The notes: generated by a model not told the origin, from the sequence alone. A DNA stretch of 64,000 nt from Promethearchaeota archaeon (GCA_019058295.1 JAHPZI010000026.1:1-64000), one strand, 5' to 3'; numbered from the stretch's first letter, positions 9,971-20,324 are shown. Numbers and translations: made by a program.

Positions 9971-11020
9971 TTATAAATAAAAAATAATAATTAAAATTGA
10001 GTAAAAGACTCCAATAAATGACAAGTAAAAAGTCAACATATGATTATTTACTATTATTTCTCTCTTTATAAATCCTAAATTCAATTTAAACCTAAAAAAT
10101 TCTCTCTCCTTTAAAATTCCGTAAAATATTATAGATTGAAACCATCTTAAAAATGGCCAGCTGAAAAATAGATAAGTGCCGAATGCAACCATTGAAATTA
10201 TTAATACTTCAAATATATCAGATTTTTCTAATCTATATACAATAAATAAAGTGAATATACATATAAAAGGAAGTGCTCTTATAAATCTTGGCACATAAGA
10301 ACCTTTTAAATTCCATATTGCTAATGCTACATAATGATAAGGTAAGTAAAAAAGTGGTAAAAATATCAATACTATCACTAGTGGGATGATGAGAATTCCC
10401 ATTATTTTTAATTCTCCCCAGTTTTTTTCATATAGAAATTTAATAAATAGAAATCCTATTGCTGGGATAGTGTAGTATTTTATACACATTGATAATCCTA
10501 AAAATATGTAAAACAAATATCTAGCATAACGCTCTTTTCTTGGATAATAGATGAGTGCCAGGAAAAAAAAGAACAAAAAGAATGCATCTGTAATGTGATA
10601 TCCACAACCCTCTAAGCTAAAAGTATTGATAAAAAAGAATAATGGATTGATTAAAAAAAAACCAAAAGCATATTCTTTATTTTTGATATTAAAACTTTTT
10701 ATAACAAAATAGAACATCAAACATGTCAACAAATCCCAAAAATAGGCCCATAAAACAAAAATTTCAAACCTCCCAAAAGATAAAAACACAAATACTACAA
10801 TAAAAATTTGCGTCAGTAAAGGATAATGCTCTCCGTATTCATAATAATAATTTCTATGAGCATCTCCCCAAGAAATATAAGGATTTAACAAATGAATATA
10901 ATAATAATAATAAAGCACCACTATTCTTGCTGTAATACCTAGAAAAATAAAGATTGAACCCTTTATGGTATAAATTTTATCCAGACTTTTTTTTTCTTCT
11001 ATACCAACCTCATTTTCCAT
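9971..11020 (-). CDS. Polytopic membrane protein, probable GT-C-type glycosyltransferase (copy B)
   Basis: Tandem paralog of 8732..9793, alignable over its full length. Confidence 0.65.
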   Translation of the reverse strand: MENEVGIEEKKSLDKIYTIKGSIFIFLGITARIVVLYYYYYIHLLNPYISWGDAHRNYYYEYGEHYPLLTQIFIVVFVFLSFGRFEIFVLWAYFWDLLTCLMFYFVIKSFNIKNKEYAFGFFLINPLFFFINTFSLEGCGYHITDAFFLFFFFLALIYYPRKERYARYLFYIFLGLSMCIKYYTIPAIGFLFIKFLYEKNWGELKIMGILIIPLVIVLIFLPLFYLPYHYVALAIWNLKGSYVPRFIRALPFICIFTLFIVYRLEKSDIFEVLIISMVAFGTYLFFSWPFLRWFQSIIFYGILKEREFFRFKLNLGFIKREIIVNNHMLTFYLSFIGVFYSILIIIFYL

Positions 11021-11145
11021 AAATATTCAGCATATAAAACATCTTATAAAGTTTTTTCTTTATCGACAAATTTATCCTAAATTTAATTTACATGTATACA
11101 TACATATTTATGGAAAGAATATTAACAAATGGTATTTAAATTAAA

Positions 11146-12408
11146 ATGAAAAAAGTTGAACTGTTAGCCCCCGCAAAAAATTTCAAGACAATAAAAGCAG
11201 CTTTAAAATATGCGGATTCTATTTATTTTGGAGTTAAAAAGCTTAATATGAGAATGCGGTCAGAGAATATAGCTTTAGAAGATCTAAATAAAATAGTAGA
11301 TTATTGTGAGAAAAATAATTTAAAAACAATATTAGCAACAAACGTTCTCGTATACGATAACGAATTGGAATTACTTCGTGAAATATTAGAGAAAGCAAAA
11401 GATGCAGGAGTCAATGCGGTGATTGTTCATGATTTAGCAGCAATACAAATATCTAGAGAAATTAATTTACCATTTCATATATCCACACAATGTAATATAT
11501 CTAATTCCTTATCTGCTGAATTTTACGAACAATTAGGAGCTGAACGTATTATTTTAGCTCGCGAATTATCACTAGAAAAGATTAAAGAAATTAAAAGAAA
11601 TATGACTAAAGCAGAAATCGAAGTTTTCATTCATGGTGCAATGTGTACATCAATAAGTGGTAGATGCTATTTTTCGCAAGATATTTGTGGTACAGAAGAA
11701 AAATCAGCAAATAGAGGTAGTTGTATTCAACCTTGCAGAAGAAGATGGTGGGTGAAGGGTGAATCCGGAGAAGAATACATTTATGATGGAGTTCGATTCT
11801 TGAATTCAAGAGATTTATGTACTATAGCTTACATACCGCAATTAATCGAGGCTAACATTGATGCGTTTAAGATCGAAGGGCGAATGAGACACCCTCATTA
11901 TGTTGAAATTGTGAGTAAAACATATCGAGAGGCTATTGAAGCTTATTATAGTGGAACATTTACGGAAAAAAAAGTGGGTAGATGGATTACAGATTTAAAA
12001 AAAGTTTATAATAGAGGATTTACACCTGGATTTTATTTCAAAAGGATGACTGAAGATGACCATCAACATAAATCACCTGCAAATTTATCTCACTTTAGAT
12101 ATATCAAAGTTGGATGGGTTGAAAAATATAATCAAAAAACCCAAACCGCAATTATTTTCTTAAATAATGGATATTTAACTAAAAACGATGATTTAATTAT
12201 AATGGGTAAAAAGACTGACACTTATATTCATCAAAGAGCTAAATCAATAAAATACAAAGGAAAAAATGTCATCAAAACACCTCGAGGAAAACTAAATAAT
12301 ATTATTAAAGTTGAATTAAAACTCGATGATAATGCCGTTGGTAATGGGGAAGATCGGATTTATATATTTACAGATAAAACATACGGAAAAAAAAAATATT
12401 CTTTATAA
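11146..12408 (+). CDS. Peptidase U32 family protein
   Basis: VELLAPAKNFKTIKAALKYADSIYFG, VFIHGAMCTSISGRCYFS, NRGSCIQPCRR, FKIEGRMRHPHYVE. Confidence 0.93.
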   Translation: MKKVELLAPAKNFKTIKAALKYADSIYFGVKKLNMRMRSENIALEDLNKIVDYCEKNNLKTILATNVLVYDNELELLREILEKAKDAGVNAVIVHDLAAIQISREINLPFHISTQCNISNSLSAEFYEQLGAERIILARELSLEKIKEIKRNMTKAEIEVFIHGAMCTSISGRCYFSQDICGTEEKSANRGSCIQPCRRRWWVKGESGEEYIYDGVRFLNSRDLCTIAYIPQLIEANIDAFKIEGRMRHPHYVEIVSKTYREAIEAYYSGTFTEKKVGRWITDLKKVYNRGFTPGFYFKRMTEDDHQHKSPANLSHFRYIKVGWVEKYNQKTQTAIIFLNNGYLTKNDDLIIMGKKTDTYIHQRAKSIKYKGKNVIKTPRGKLNNIIKVELKLDDNAVGNGEDRIYIFTDKTYGKKKYSL

Positions 12409-12501
12409 GCACTGGAAAACAAAACGATGGAGATACTTAATGATATTTTCGTCAAAATTATTATTTAACGATTTTCAATAGTTTTATCCATTGTAAAGGT
12501 T

Positions 12502-14058
12502 TCAATACAGACCTATATCCTCTTCACTGACAAATTGAGGTGTTTCTTTCTTATATACAATCTTTTGATCTTGTATGAACTTATATGGTTCAAGAACTTC
12601 AGCTGACACATCTTTAACCGTTACAACCGCACCCTGCTTACGAAGTGTGTCCTGTACTAATTTTACATCTATCATCTTTGGATTGACATTATTCTTGATA
12701 GCTAGAGCTGCTGCCGTACCTGCTGCTTGACCGGTACAAATAGAAGGTGTGCAGTAGCGTATCCCTAAACCACTGAAAGCTCCCGCCGATATTGTTGTAC
12801 CCGCCGCCATGAGGTTATCTATACCTTTAGACACTAAACAACGATATGGAACATCATGTGGCAAAATTTCATAACTAAACCTGCCTACTGCTTCATAGAG
12901 GTCTGGAGGCATATTGCTTACAGCGACGGAATCATCAAAAGATCTTCCCTCACGCATGTCATTTATGGATAGAATATGTTCACCAATAATTCTATGTCCG
13001 ATGGCATTGAAAGGCATTGTAGATGTTTTCTCAATATATGATTTCTTAAAACCTGGCACATTCTCCTTTACAAGATTAAAGATAGACCAAGCTTGCTTCC
13101 TGAGATCTATTTCACATTTGGTTAATACTTTAGCCATCCATGCTTTTTTACGACTTGGGATTATATAAAATGGATTCATCACGAATACTCTTCCACTTCT
13201 GTAAACATCCATGTTTGTGGCTAAAATAACGCTTCGTCCTTTGATATAGGCCCCACTTTTTTTTGCTTCTTTAATCATCTTTCTACCCCCATACATCTCA
13301 CCCCATTCTTCCTCATTTTTTGCCCTAAATTCCCAAAATTTTTTAATGTCAGCTCCATTAATAAAAAAAGAATTTAAAAATGCTCCTGGGTGGCCTTTAA
13401 TAACTCCTGCAGGAAAACCTTCATCACCCATGCAAGGTGCTCCAGATTTCCATGCTATATGACCTAAACCAGTGGTATCAATTATTATCTTCCCTAATAT
13501 TGCCTTTCTCCCCTCGTTGGTTTCAACTATCACACCTTTAAGTGTGTTTCCTTCCCTTATAGCACCTACTGCGAATGTATGGTATAGAAGACTGACACGG
13601 GCTTCTTCCATCATAGTTTCGAGCAGATATTTATAATATTCAGGATCAAACGCCAATCCCCATGGTCCCCAATATCCAGTCTCTGTCTCCACCAGTCTTT
13701 TTGGGAGTTTTTCTGCACCAATAGTTTCCATAAAGTTATCCTTCATTTTACTTCGTTCCTTTGGTGATAGATCCTTCAAATTTGTCAACGCCCCCCCTTT
13801 TTCAAGGCGCTTTAAAATTTCCTGTATGATGCCACTATGCAATTCAGGATCGACAAAACTAAACATAGGATTAACACCTTGCGTTTGAAGCCCTCCTAAA
13901 TGATTGAATTTTTCTATTAATATTGTTTTAGCACCATTTCGCCCTGATGCCAATGCTGCACCAATACCAGCTGGTCCTCCACCAACAACAATTACATCCA
14001 CATCCTCTAAGACATCAATTTCCTTTTGAGGTTCAATAATCTTTTTCATTTTAACCAC
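12502..14058 (-). CDS. FAD-dependent oxidoreductase
   Basis: DVIVVGGGPAGIGAALASGRNGAKTILIEKFNHLGG dinucleotide-binding motif; C-terminal RYCTPSICTGQAAGTAAALA. Confidence 0.9.
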   Translation of the reverse strand: MVKMKKIIEPQKEIDVLEDVDVIVVGGGPAGIGAALASGRNGAKTILIEKFNHLGGLQTQGVNPMFSFVDPELHSGIIQEILKRLEKGGALTNLKDLSPKERSKMKDNFMETIGAEKLPKRLVETETGYWGPWGLAFDPEYYKYLLETMMEEARVSLLYHTFAVGAIREGNTLKGVIVETNEGRKAILGKIIIDTTGLGHIAWKSGAPCMGDEGFPAGVIKGHPGAFLNSFFINGADIKKFWEFRAKNEEEWGEMYGGRKMIKEAKKSGAYIKGRSVILATNMDVYRSGRVFVMNPFYIIPSRKKAWMAKVLTKCEIDLRKQAWSIFNLVKENVPGFKKSYIEKTSTMPFNAIGHRIIGEHILSINDMREGRSFDDSVAVSNMPPDLYEAVGRFSYEILPHDVPYRCLVSKGIDNLMAAGTTISAGAFSGLGIRYCTPSICTGQAAGTAAALAIKNNVNPKMIDVKLVQDTLRKQGAVVTVKDVSAEVLEPYKFIQDQKIVYKKETPQFVSEEDIGLY

Positions 14059-14111
14059 TTCCTATTCAATATTTTACTATTAATTTTTATATAATCTTAA
14101 TATTGTTTTTT

Positions 14112-14140
14112 AATATTTAAGTCTACAATGTAGATTTATT
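14112..14140 (-). promoter_or_regulatory. Putative TetR-family operator (site 1), upstream of the FAD oxidoreductase
   Basis: Minus-strand aataaatctacattgtagacttaaatatt, containing TCTAC-ATT-GTAGA; 27/29 identical to site 2. Confidence 0.7.
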
Positions 14141-14234
14141 TATAAATTATGTTAATAATATCTAAAATAAGTTATATTGAGGAATAAATACTTTTTAAAT
14201 TTATTAAATAAACTTAAAAATTTTTTTAGATTAA

Positions 14235-14951
14235 TTGATATCGATGGTTATCAAAAAAACAATTTCTAATGATAGAAAAAAAAGAAGACATAGATCACCC
14301 GAGAAGAAAACTCAACAATTTGATAAGATTTTGGAAGTTGGGAAGCAATTGTTTCTAGAACAAGGACAAGAAGGTTTTACAATGCGTAGATTAGCAAAAA
14401 GATTAGAAATGGATCCTAATAATCTTTATAATTATGTAGAAAGTAAACGAGAACTATGGATTGCGATAAGGAAGAAGTTTTATGAACAATATCGGAATGA
14501 AAACCGAGAAATCATTAAGCATTTTAATGGTTCAGTTATAAATTTGTTATTATTAATTTTTGAACACTTTTTTGAATTTGCAGAAAAAGATTATGCTGCT
14601 TTTCGCATGATGCACATTATTCTATCCCCTCCATCAGAAAAAATCGGCCCATTTGAAAAAGAATATAAACAATTTAGATTTTTAGATAGAACTACGCAGA
14701 TAATTCAAAAAGCTATTGATGAAGGAGAAATTAAAGAAGATAATGCTGGTTTACTCTCATTCTTTTTATTTAGTCTATTATTAGGAGCAACTATGGTGGA
14801 AAAGGTCATGCGAGATAAAGAACATATCAATGATAAAATAGGAGAGGAAGTAGACGAACTAATGCAATTTGAAAATCAAAATTTCACAAGCAAGGAATTT
14901 CGGAAATATTTATTGAGGAAAATCGAAAAAGCATTAAGAAATCCCAATTAA
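14235..14951 (+). CDS. TetR/AcrR family transcriptional regulator
   Basis: KILEVGKQLFLEQGQEGFTMRRLAKRLEMDPNNLYNYVESKRELW HTH. Confidence 0.93.
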   Translation: MISMVIKKTISNDRKKRRHRSPEKKTQQFDKILEVGKQLFLEQGQEGFTMRRLAKRLEMDPNNLYNYVESKRELWIAIRKKFYEQYRNENREIIKHFNGSVINLLLLIFEHFFEFAEKDYAAFRMMHIILSPPSEKIGPFEKEYKQFRFLDRTTQIIQKAIDEGEIKEDNAGLLSFFLFSLLLGATMVEKVMRDKEHINDKIGEEVDELMQFENQNFTSKEFRKYLLRKIEKALRNPN

Positions 14952-14982
14952 ATGTTAAACATAATTTTTAATCTAATTTAAA

Positions 14983-15011
14983 AATAAATTTACATAGTAG
15001 ACTTAAATATT
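14983..15011 (+). promoter_or_regulatory. Putative TetR-family operator (site 2), upstream of the glycyl radical enzyme
   Basis: aataaatttacatagtagacttaaatatt; same orientation relative to its downstream gene as site 1. Confidence 0.7.
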
Positions 15012-15030
15012 ATAAAAATATATTTAAATT

Positions 15031-17478
15031 ATGGTTGTTCAAAATCTCAAAATGGAACCACTTCTAGGTACACCTTCAGAAAGGGTTCTAAAAATTAGAG
15101 ATAAAATGCTTCTTAGTCCCTTTGAATTGGATCTTGAACGAGCACGATGTTATACCAGAATTTGGAAACTTATGGAAAATTCCCCTCCTTGTATGAGAAA
15201 AGCTAAAGCATTAGAAGAATTCCTGCAAAAACTTCCCATTAGGATTGATAATGATGAGATTCTTGTAGGAGTAAAATCTAGTAAATTAAGAGCCGATCCT
15301 TTCGAAATAGAGCGCGGAGGTAATGTTACTACTTGGGATTTAATTTTAGACGATTCTCTGGATGAAAAAACTAAAAAAATGGCTGGTCTTTTGGGCGGAA
15401 CCGTTAATCGTTGTGCTCCTTTAACAGAGCAAGAGATTAACGAGTTAAAAAATCAAATTATTCCCTTCTGGAAAGGAAAAACATTAAAAGACAAGAAAAT
15501 AGAACTTTTAAAGGAAGCAGGCTTATACAAAGAATATTCTGGGCCTGGGGCTCGGATTTTCAATTCATTCTTGCCAACTATTCCCGATGGTTACACATTG
15601 CTTTATGACGTTCAAGGACATATTGTTCCAGGTTTTAAACGAGTTCTTGAATTTGGTTTTGAAGGAATAGAAAGAAGAGCAGAAAAGGAACTAAGGAACC
15701 TTAATGAAAAAGATGAAGATTATGATCATCGCAAAGATTTTCTAGAATCTGTTCAGGTTGTAGCAAAAGCCGTTTGCGATTATTCCAATCGTTATTCAGA
15801 CTTAGCAATGGAAATAGCTGAAAAAGCTGATGAAAAAAGAAAAGCAGAACTTTTAGATATAGCTGAACGATCAAGGCAAGTGCCAGCTTACCCTCCCAGA
15901 AACTTTATGGAGGCCCTACAGTCAATATGGATGACTAATGTAGTTATGGAAATGAGTTATGGAGAATTAAATGTTTTTTCTCAAGGACGCGTGGATCAAT
16001 ATCTTTATCCTTATTATAAGGCTGATTTAGCAGAAGGACGCATTACATCTGAAAATGCTTTAGAAGCGATTGAAGAATATTTAGTCAAACTCGCTTCAGT
16101 TGTTATAGCAGGACAAAACAATATAACTATTGGTGGACTAGATCGAGATGGAGAGGACGCCACAAATGAAGTGACATATCTCTTTCTCGAGGCTACTGCG
16201 AATGTAAAAAGTTTATTAAACACATTGTCAATAAGGATTTCTTCAAAAACTCCGTTTGATTTTTTGAAAAGAGTATGTGAGACCCATCGATATACTGGAG
16301 GGATGGGTATTCATAATGATGATAAGATAGTAAACCTACTTCAAAAAGCTGGTTATTCACTAGAAGATGCCCGTGACTATTCAATAGTTGGTTGTGTGGA
16401 ACCTACAGGCACTGGTAATGATTTCTCTTGTACAGGAGGTATTGGTATTTGGATGGCGGTTGTTTTTTCAATGGCACTAAATGAAGGACGTGTTCATTTA
16501 TTAGGAAATCGCCAAGTCGGTGCAAAAACTCCCGATCCTAGTACTTTTTGTAATTTTGAAGATGTGAAGAAAGCTTTTGTTGACCAACTCTCTTTTGCAA
16601 TAGAAAGAGTTGTGAAAATGGCCGATTTAAGGGATCAAGCATTTGCAAAGGATTTTCCTTCCCCTTTACTTTCATCTACAATAGAAGGATGTTTAGAGAG
16701 TGGAAAAGATATAACTCGAAATGGGGCTCGCTACAACAATAGCTGTATGAATGCACAAGCACTAGGAACTGTGGCTAATTCACTCGCAGCAATTCGCTGG
16801 GCAGTGTTCGAAAAAAAATTATTGACAATGGGTGAATTGGTTAAACATCTACGTAATAATTTTAGGGGGGCGAGAGTTCTTAGAGAACAATTACTAAATA
16901 AAGCTCCTAAATATGGGAATGGTGATGAAAGGGTAGATGAGCTTGCGAAATGGGTTGCAGAAGTTTTTACTGAAATTGCAAGAAAATATAAAGGAAGGGG
17001 CAATGAAGGTGAGTATCGCCCAAGTTTGGTATCTGCTGCAGGATCACAAATTATTGAAGGTCGAATTTTAGGAGCAACTCCAGATGGAAGAAAAGCAGGT
17101 CAACCAGTTTCCAATGGTCTTTCTCCTGTAAATGGTACAGAACTTAAAGGTCTTACTATGGCACTTAAATCCGCAGCTTTAGCAGGAGAATCACCATTAA
17201 CTGATGGATTAGCTATGAATGTAAATATATCTCCCAGCTTAATAGATACAGATGAAGGTATATGTAACTTGGCTTCTATGATCGAAGCTTATTTTGAGTT
17301 AGGTGGAAAGGAACTTCAGATTAATCCGTATGATGCCGATACACTGAGAGATGCTCAATCACATCCAGAAAAGTATAGTGATTTATCAGTTAAGGTTACA
17401 GGATATTCGGCTCGTTTCATAGATCTAAGCAAAAGTCTTCAGGACGACATCATTAAACGAACAGAATTCAGCAAATAA
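15031..17478 (+). CDS. Glycyl radical enzyme (PFL/dehydratase superfamily; substrate not assigned)
   Basis: Active-site Cys loop YSIVGCVEPTGTGNDF; C-terminal glycyl radical loop VKVTGYSARF; ~815 aa. Confidence 0.95.
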   Translation: MVVQNLKMEPLLGTPSERVLKIRDKMLLSPFELDLERARCYTRIWKLMENSPPCMRKAKALEEFLQKLPIRIDNDEILVGVKSSKLRADPFEIERGGNVTTWDLILDDSLDEKTKKMAGLLGGTVNRCAPLTEQEINELKNQIIPFWKGKTLKDKKIELLKEAGLYKEYSGPGARIFNSFLPTIPDGYTLLYDVQGHIVPGFKRVLEFGFEGIERRAEKELRNLNEKDEDYDHRKDFLESVQVVAKAVCDYSNRYSDLAMEIAEKADEKRKAELLDIAERSRQVPAYPPRNFMEALQSIWMTNVVMEMSYGELNVFSQGRVDQYLYPYYKADLAEGRITSENALEAIEEYLVKLASVVIAGQNNITIGGLDRDGEDATNEVTYLFLEATANVKSLLNTLSIRISSKTPFDFLKRVCETHRYTGGMGIHNDDKIVNLLQKAGYSLEDARDYSIVGCVEPTGTGNDFSCTGGIGIWMAVVFSMALNEGRVHLLGNRQVGAKTPDPSTFCNFEDVKKAFVDQLSFAIERVVKMADLRDQAFAKDFPSPLLSSTIEGCLESGKDITRNGARYNNSCMNAQALGTVANSLAAIRWAVFEKKLLTMGELVKHLRNNFRGARVLREQLLNKAPKYGNGDERVDELAKWVAEVFTEIARKYKGRGNEGEYRPSLVSAAGSQIIEGRILGATPDGRKAGQPVSNGLSPVNGTELKGLTMALKSAALAGESPLTDGLAMNVNISPSLIDTDEGICNLASMIEAYFELGGKELQINPYDADTLRDAQSHPEKYSDLSVKVTGYSARFIDLSKSLQDDIIKRTEFSK

Positions 17479-17573
17479 TAACATTCTTTTTAAAATATAT
17501 CTTTTTTAAATCCATTTTTTTGATTTCTTTTTCCCTACTATCTGTTCAGGATTTACTTTCTTCTTCCAATATT

Positions 17574-19331
17574 TTACCTAAAAATTTTTACTCCACGTTT
17601 CTCTAATTTCTCTAATGAGTCTGGGAATGTAATGATATTATTTTTTTCTAAATTAAGATATTTAAGTGATGAGAGTGACTCTATCGACTCTGGCAAGGTT
17701 GTCAAGGTGTTAGCTCTTAAAAATAAATATTTGAGAGACGAGAGAGAACCAATAGTCTTCGGAAGTTCCGTTAAATTATTATTGCCTAAATATAAATATT
17801 TTAAAGAGTGGAGTGAACCTATTGAGTCTGGGATTTTTTCTAATTTATTATAATAACAGTACAAATATTTTAGTGAATTAAGGGTCCCAATTGAATTAGG
17901 AATCTTAATTAAATGATTCTTTCCTAAATCTAATATTTCAAGTGTAAAGAGAGAACCTATTGAATCGGGTATAGTTTCTAATTTATTAAATCCTAAGATT
18001 AAAGTTTTTAATTTATGAAGAGATCCTATGGATGCTGTTAGAGTGGTTAATTTATTACTTGATAAATCTATTTCTTTTAAAGAAGATATCTGTCCTATTG
18101 ATTCTGGGAGCATTCTAATGTTGTTTTTACTCAAATCTAAGATTTCTAATGAAGATAGAGATCCTATCGATTTAGGTAACTCCTTTAACAAATTATCATA
18201 TAAATCAAGTTCTTTGAGTGAAGTAAGCAACCCAATTGATTCAGGAAGCGTTTCCAGACGATTAAGACCAATTTTTAATTCTTCAAGTGAAACAATTTTT
18301 CCTATTGATTCTGGAAGATTATTTAGATAATTTCTCTGCAAATTTAATCGTCTTAGGGATCTTAATCCTCCTATTGTATCTGGAAGTGATTCTATTTTAT
18401 TATTATGGATGTCTAATCTCATTAATGATTTTAAATTGCCTATAGATTCAGGTAATTCAGTTAAATAATTAGATGATAAACTTATATTCTCTATAGATGA
18501 AAGTGAACCTATAGTCTTTGGAATAGATTTTAGCATATTTTCCATCAAACCTAAATATTTAAGGTTGCTAAGAGCTCCTATTGATTCTGGTAAAGTTTCT
18601 ATATTATTTCCTTTTAAAAACAAAGCCGTTAAAGAGGTTAATGAACCTATCGATTTAAAAATAGATTTTAAATTATTATTTCTTATATTGAGTCTTTTTA
18701 GTGATTTTAATGAACCAATAGATTCAGGTAAAGTTGATAATTCATTATTTCCCAAATACAATATTTCTAATGAAAAAAGAGAATTGATGGATGTTTTAAA
18801 AATTTCAAGTTTATTTCCACTTAAATCTAGTGTTTTTAAATTTGATAAATTGTTTAAAGATGAGGGTATATCCTTTAAATAATTCTCGCTTAAATCCAAG
18901 AATTCTAAAGAAGAGAGAGATCCTAAAGATTCTGGTAAAGATACTAAATTATTCGATTCTAGGTGTAATTCCTTTAAGGAGGAAAGATTACCTATTGATT
19001 CAGGCAATTCTGATAAGTGATTCTCACTAAAATCTAAAATTTCAAGAGAATCGAATGAAAAAATTTCATCAGGAACATTCTCTAAATAATTTCCTCTTAA
19101 ATATAACTCTTTAAGAAAACTCAAAGAATTTATTGATTTTGGAATAGAGGTTAATCCACAAGAAAAGAGTCCTAATCCAGAGATATGACCTTCATGAACA
19201 AAAAAACCAATGTTATAATATTGAAGTTCAGTGAGTTCAGGTAAAGATGTTCCAATTATTTTTTCTAAAACTCCAATTACTTCTTTTTCTTCCACTGGAA
19301 TTAAATCTTCAGAAGTTCTTTCTTCTGGCAT
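17574..19331 (-). CDS. Leucine-rich repeat protein
   Basis: More than 20 tandem ~23-residue repeats of the form LPESIGSLSSLKELDLSxNxL. Confidence 0.95.
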   Translation of the reverse strand: MPEERTSEDLIPVEEKEVIGVLEKIIGTSLPELTELQYYNIGFFVHEGHISGLGLFSCGLTSIPKSINSLSFLKELYLRGNYLENVPDEIFSFDSLEILDFSENHLSELPESIGNLSSLKELHLESNNLVSLPESLGSLSSLEFLDLSENYLKDIPSSLNNLSNLKTLDLSGNKLEIFKTSINSLFSLEILYLGNNELSTLPESIGSLKSLKRLNIRNNNLKSIFKSIGSLTSLTALFLKGNNIETLPESIGALSNLKYLGLMENMLKSIPKTIGSLSSIENISLSSNYLTELPESIGNLKSLMRLDIHNNKIESLPDTIGGLRSLRRLNLQRNYLNNLPESIGKIVSLEELKIGLNRLETLPESIGLLTSLKELDLYDNLLKELPKSIGSLSSLEILDLSKNNIRMLPESIGQISSLKEIDLSSNKLTTLTASIGSLHKLKTLILGFNKLETIPDSIGSLFTLEILDLGKNHLIKIPNSIGTLNSLKYLYCYYNKLEKIPDSIGSLHSLKYLYLGNNNLTELPKTIGSLSSLKYLFLRANTLTTLPESIESLSSLKYLNLEKNNIITFPDSLEKLEKRGVKIFR

Positions 19332-19493
19332 TATTACTTTCTATAAAAAATTTTTTATATATTTTTCTTTTAAAAAAAGATATTCATTTCTTATATATGT
19401 AATATAATACTAAAATTATTTCATAAATTAGATTGCTAATATTTTAACTTTAATTATGAAATAGAAGAAAATATATTCAAAAAAAAAATTCAA

Positions 19494-20246
19494 TCAAAAA
19501 TAAAGATCCATTGATTGAGCATATCTATAAGACATTTGTATATTTTTATTTCCTTCGTCAGAGATATTCATATGGCCAGGTAATAAATATTTCACGTCTA
19601 AATTATTCGCTATAAATTTAATTGAGTTTTGGAGATCTTTTAAAGAACTTCCTGGGAAGTCGAACCTGCCTATACTACCACCTGTAAATACTAAATCCCC
19701 AGGAATTAATACTTTTTTGGAGGGTTCGTAGTAAGAGATCGAACCTAAAGAATGTCCTGGTGTATAATGAATTTGAAAACTGAACTCAGAATTAATACTA
19801 ATTTCTTTTAGATTGGTTAAATCTGTGATTTTAAGGGGTATTATCTTAGCTCCAAACATTTTAGGAGTTATTCCAAGAGCCCCAGGACAAATTTTTGATT
19901 CATCCCCTTCAGATAAGATTTTAACAGTTTCTCCATACGCAAAAATTTCAGGAGGATTATCTTTCATGGCTTCTAAAATTTTGTACAAACCTATTACATG
20001 ATCTATATGTTCGTGAGTTAGGAACACTTTAGTTATATTATTATAATCTAGATTTTGTTTTTCCATACCGAGAAATAGACCATTTACCGAGAGTGAATTT
20101 CCAGCATCAAATAAAACGATTTCTTGAGTATCGCTGTCGATTATACAATACTGATTACAATCTAACATTTGATTTTCTGAGAAATAATACAAATTTTTTA
20201 GGACTTCTTTACCTCTTTTTTCAGAACTACTGCTTTTAAAAAACAT
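19494..20246 (-). CDS. Metallo-beta-lactamase fold hydrolase (glyoxalase II-like)
   Basis: VFLTHEHIDHVIGLYKI (HxHxDH), YTPGHSLGSISYY, PGDLVFTGGSIGRFDFPG, LLPGHM. Confidence 0.92.
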   Translation of the reverse strand: MFFKSSSSEKRGKEVLKNLYYFSENQMLDCNQYCIIDSDTQEIVLFDAGNSLSVNGLFLGMEKQNLDYNNITKVFLTHEHIDHVIGLYKILEAMKDNPPEIFAYGETVKILSEGDESKICPGALGITPKMFGAKIIPLKITDLTNLKEISINSEFSFQIHYTPGHSLGSISYYEPSKKVLIPGDLVFTGGSIGRFDFPGSSLKDLQNSIKFIANNLDVKYLLPGHMNISDEGNKNIQMSYRYAQSMDLYF

Positions 20247-20324
20247 ATTATTGAAAAAAGTTAGCTTAACTTTAATGTTTTTTCTTTATAAAGGTTAATA
20301 AATTCTGCAAAATAATTATATATT

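Noticed and set aside
8461-11145. Mobile element as the cause of the GT-C duplication
   Set aside because: No transposase, terminal inverted repeats or target-site duplications seen; simple tandem duplication fits.
15900-17003. Minus-strand ORFs inside the glycyl radical enzyme gene
   Set aside because: Antisense shadows of a clear 815-aa gene.
17632-19030. Several plus-strand ORFs opposite the LRR gene (17632, 18028, 18565, 18830)
   Set aside because: Antisense reading of the repeat units; low-complexity repeated peptides (PIDSG...), no independent support.
17574-19131. CRISPR-like periodicity in the LRR region
   Set aside because: The ~69-bp period is the codon-level repeat of a 23-residue LRR, not repeats with unique spacers.
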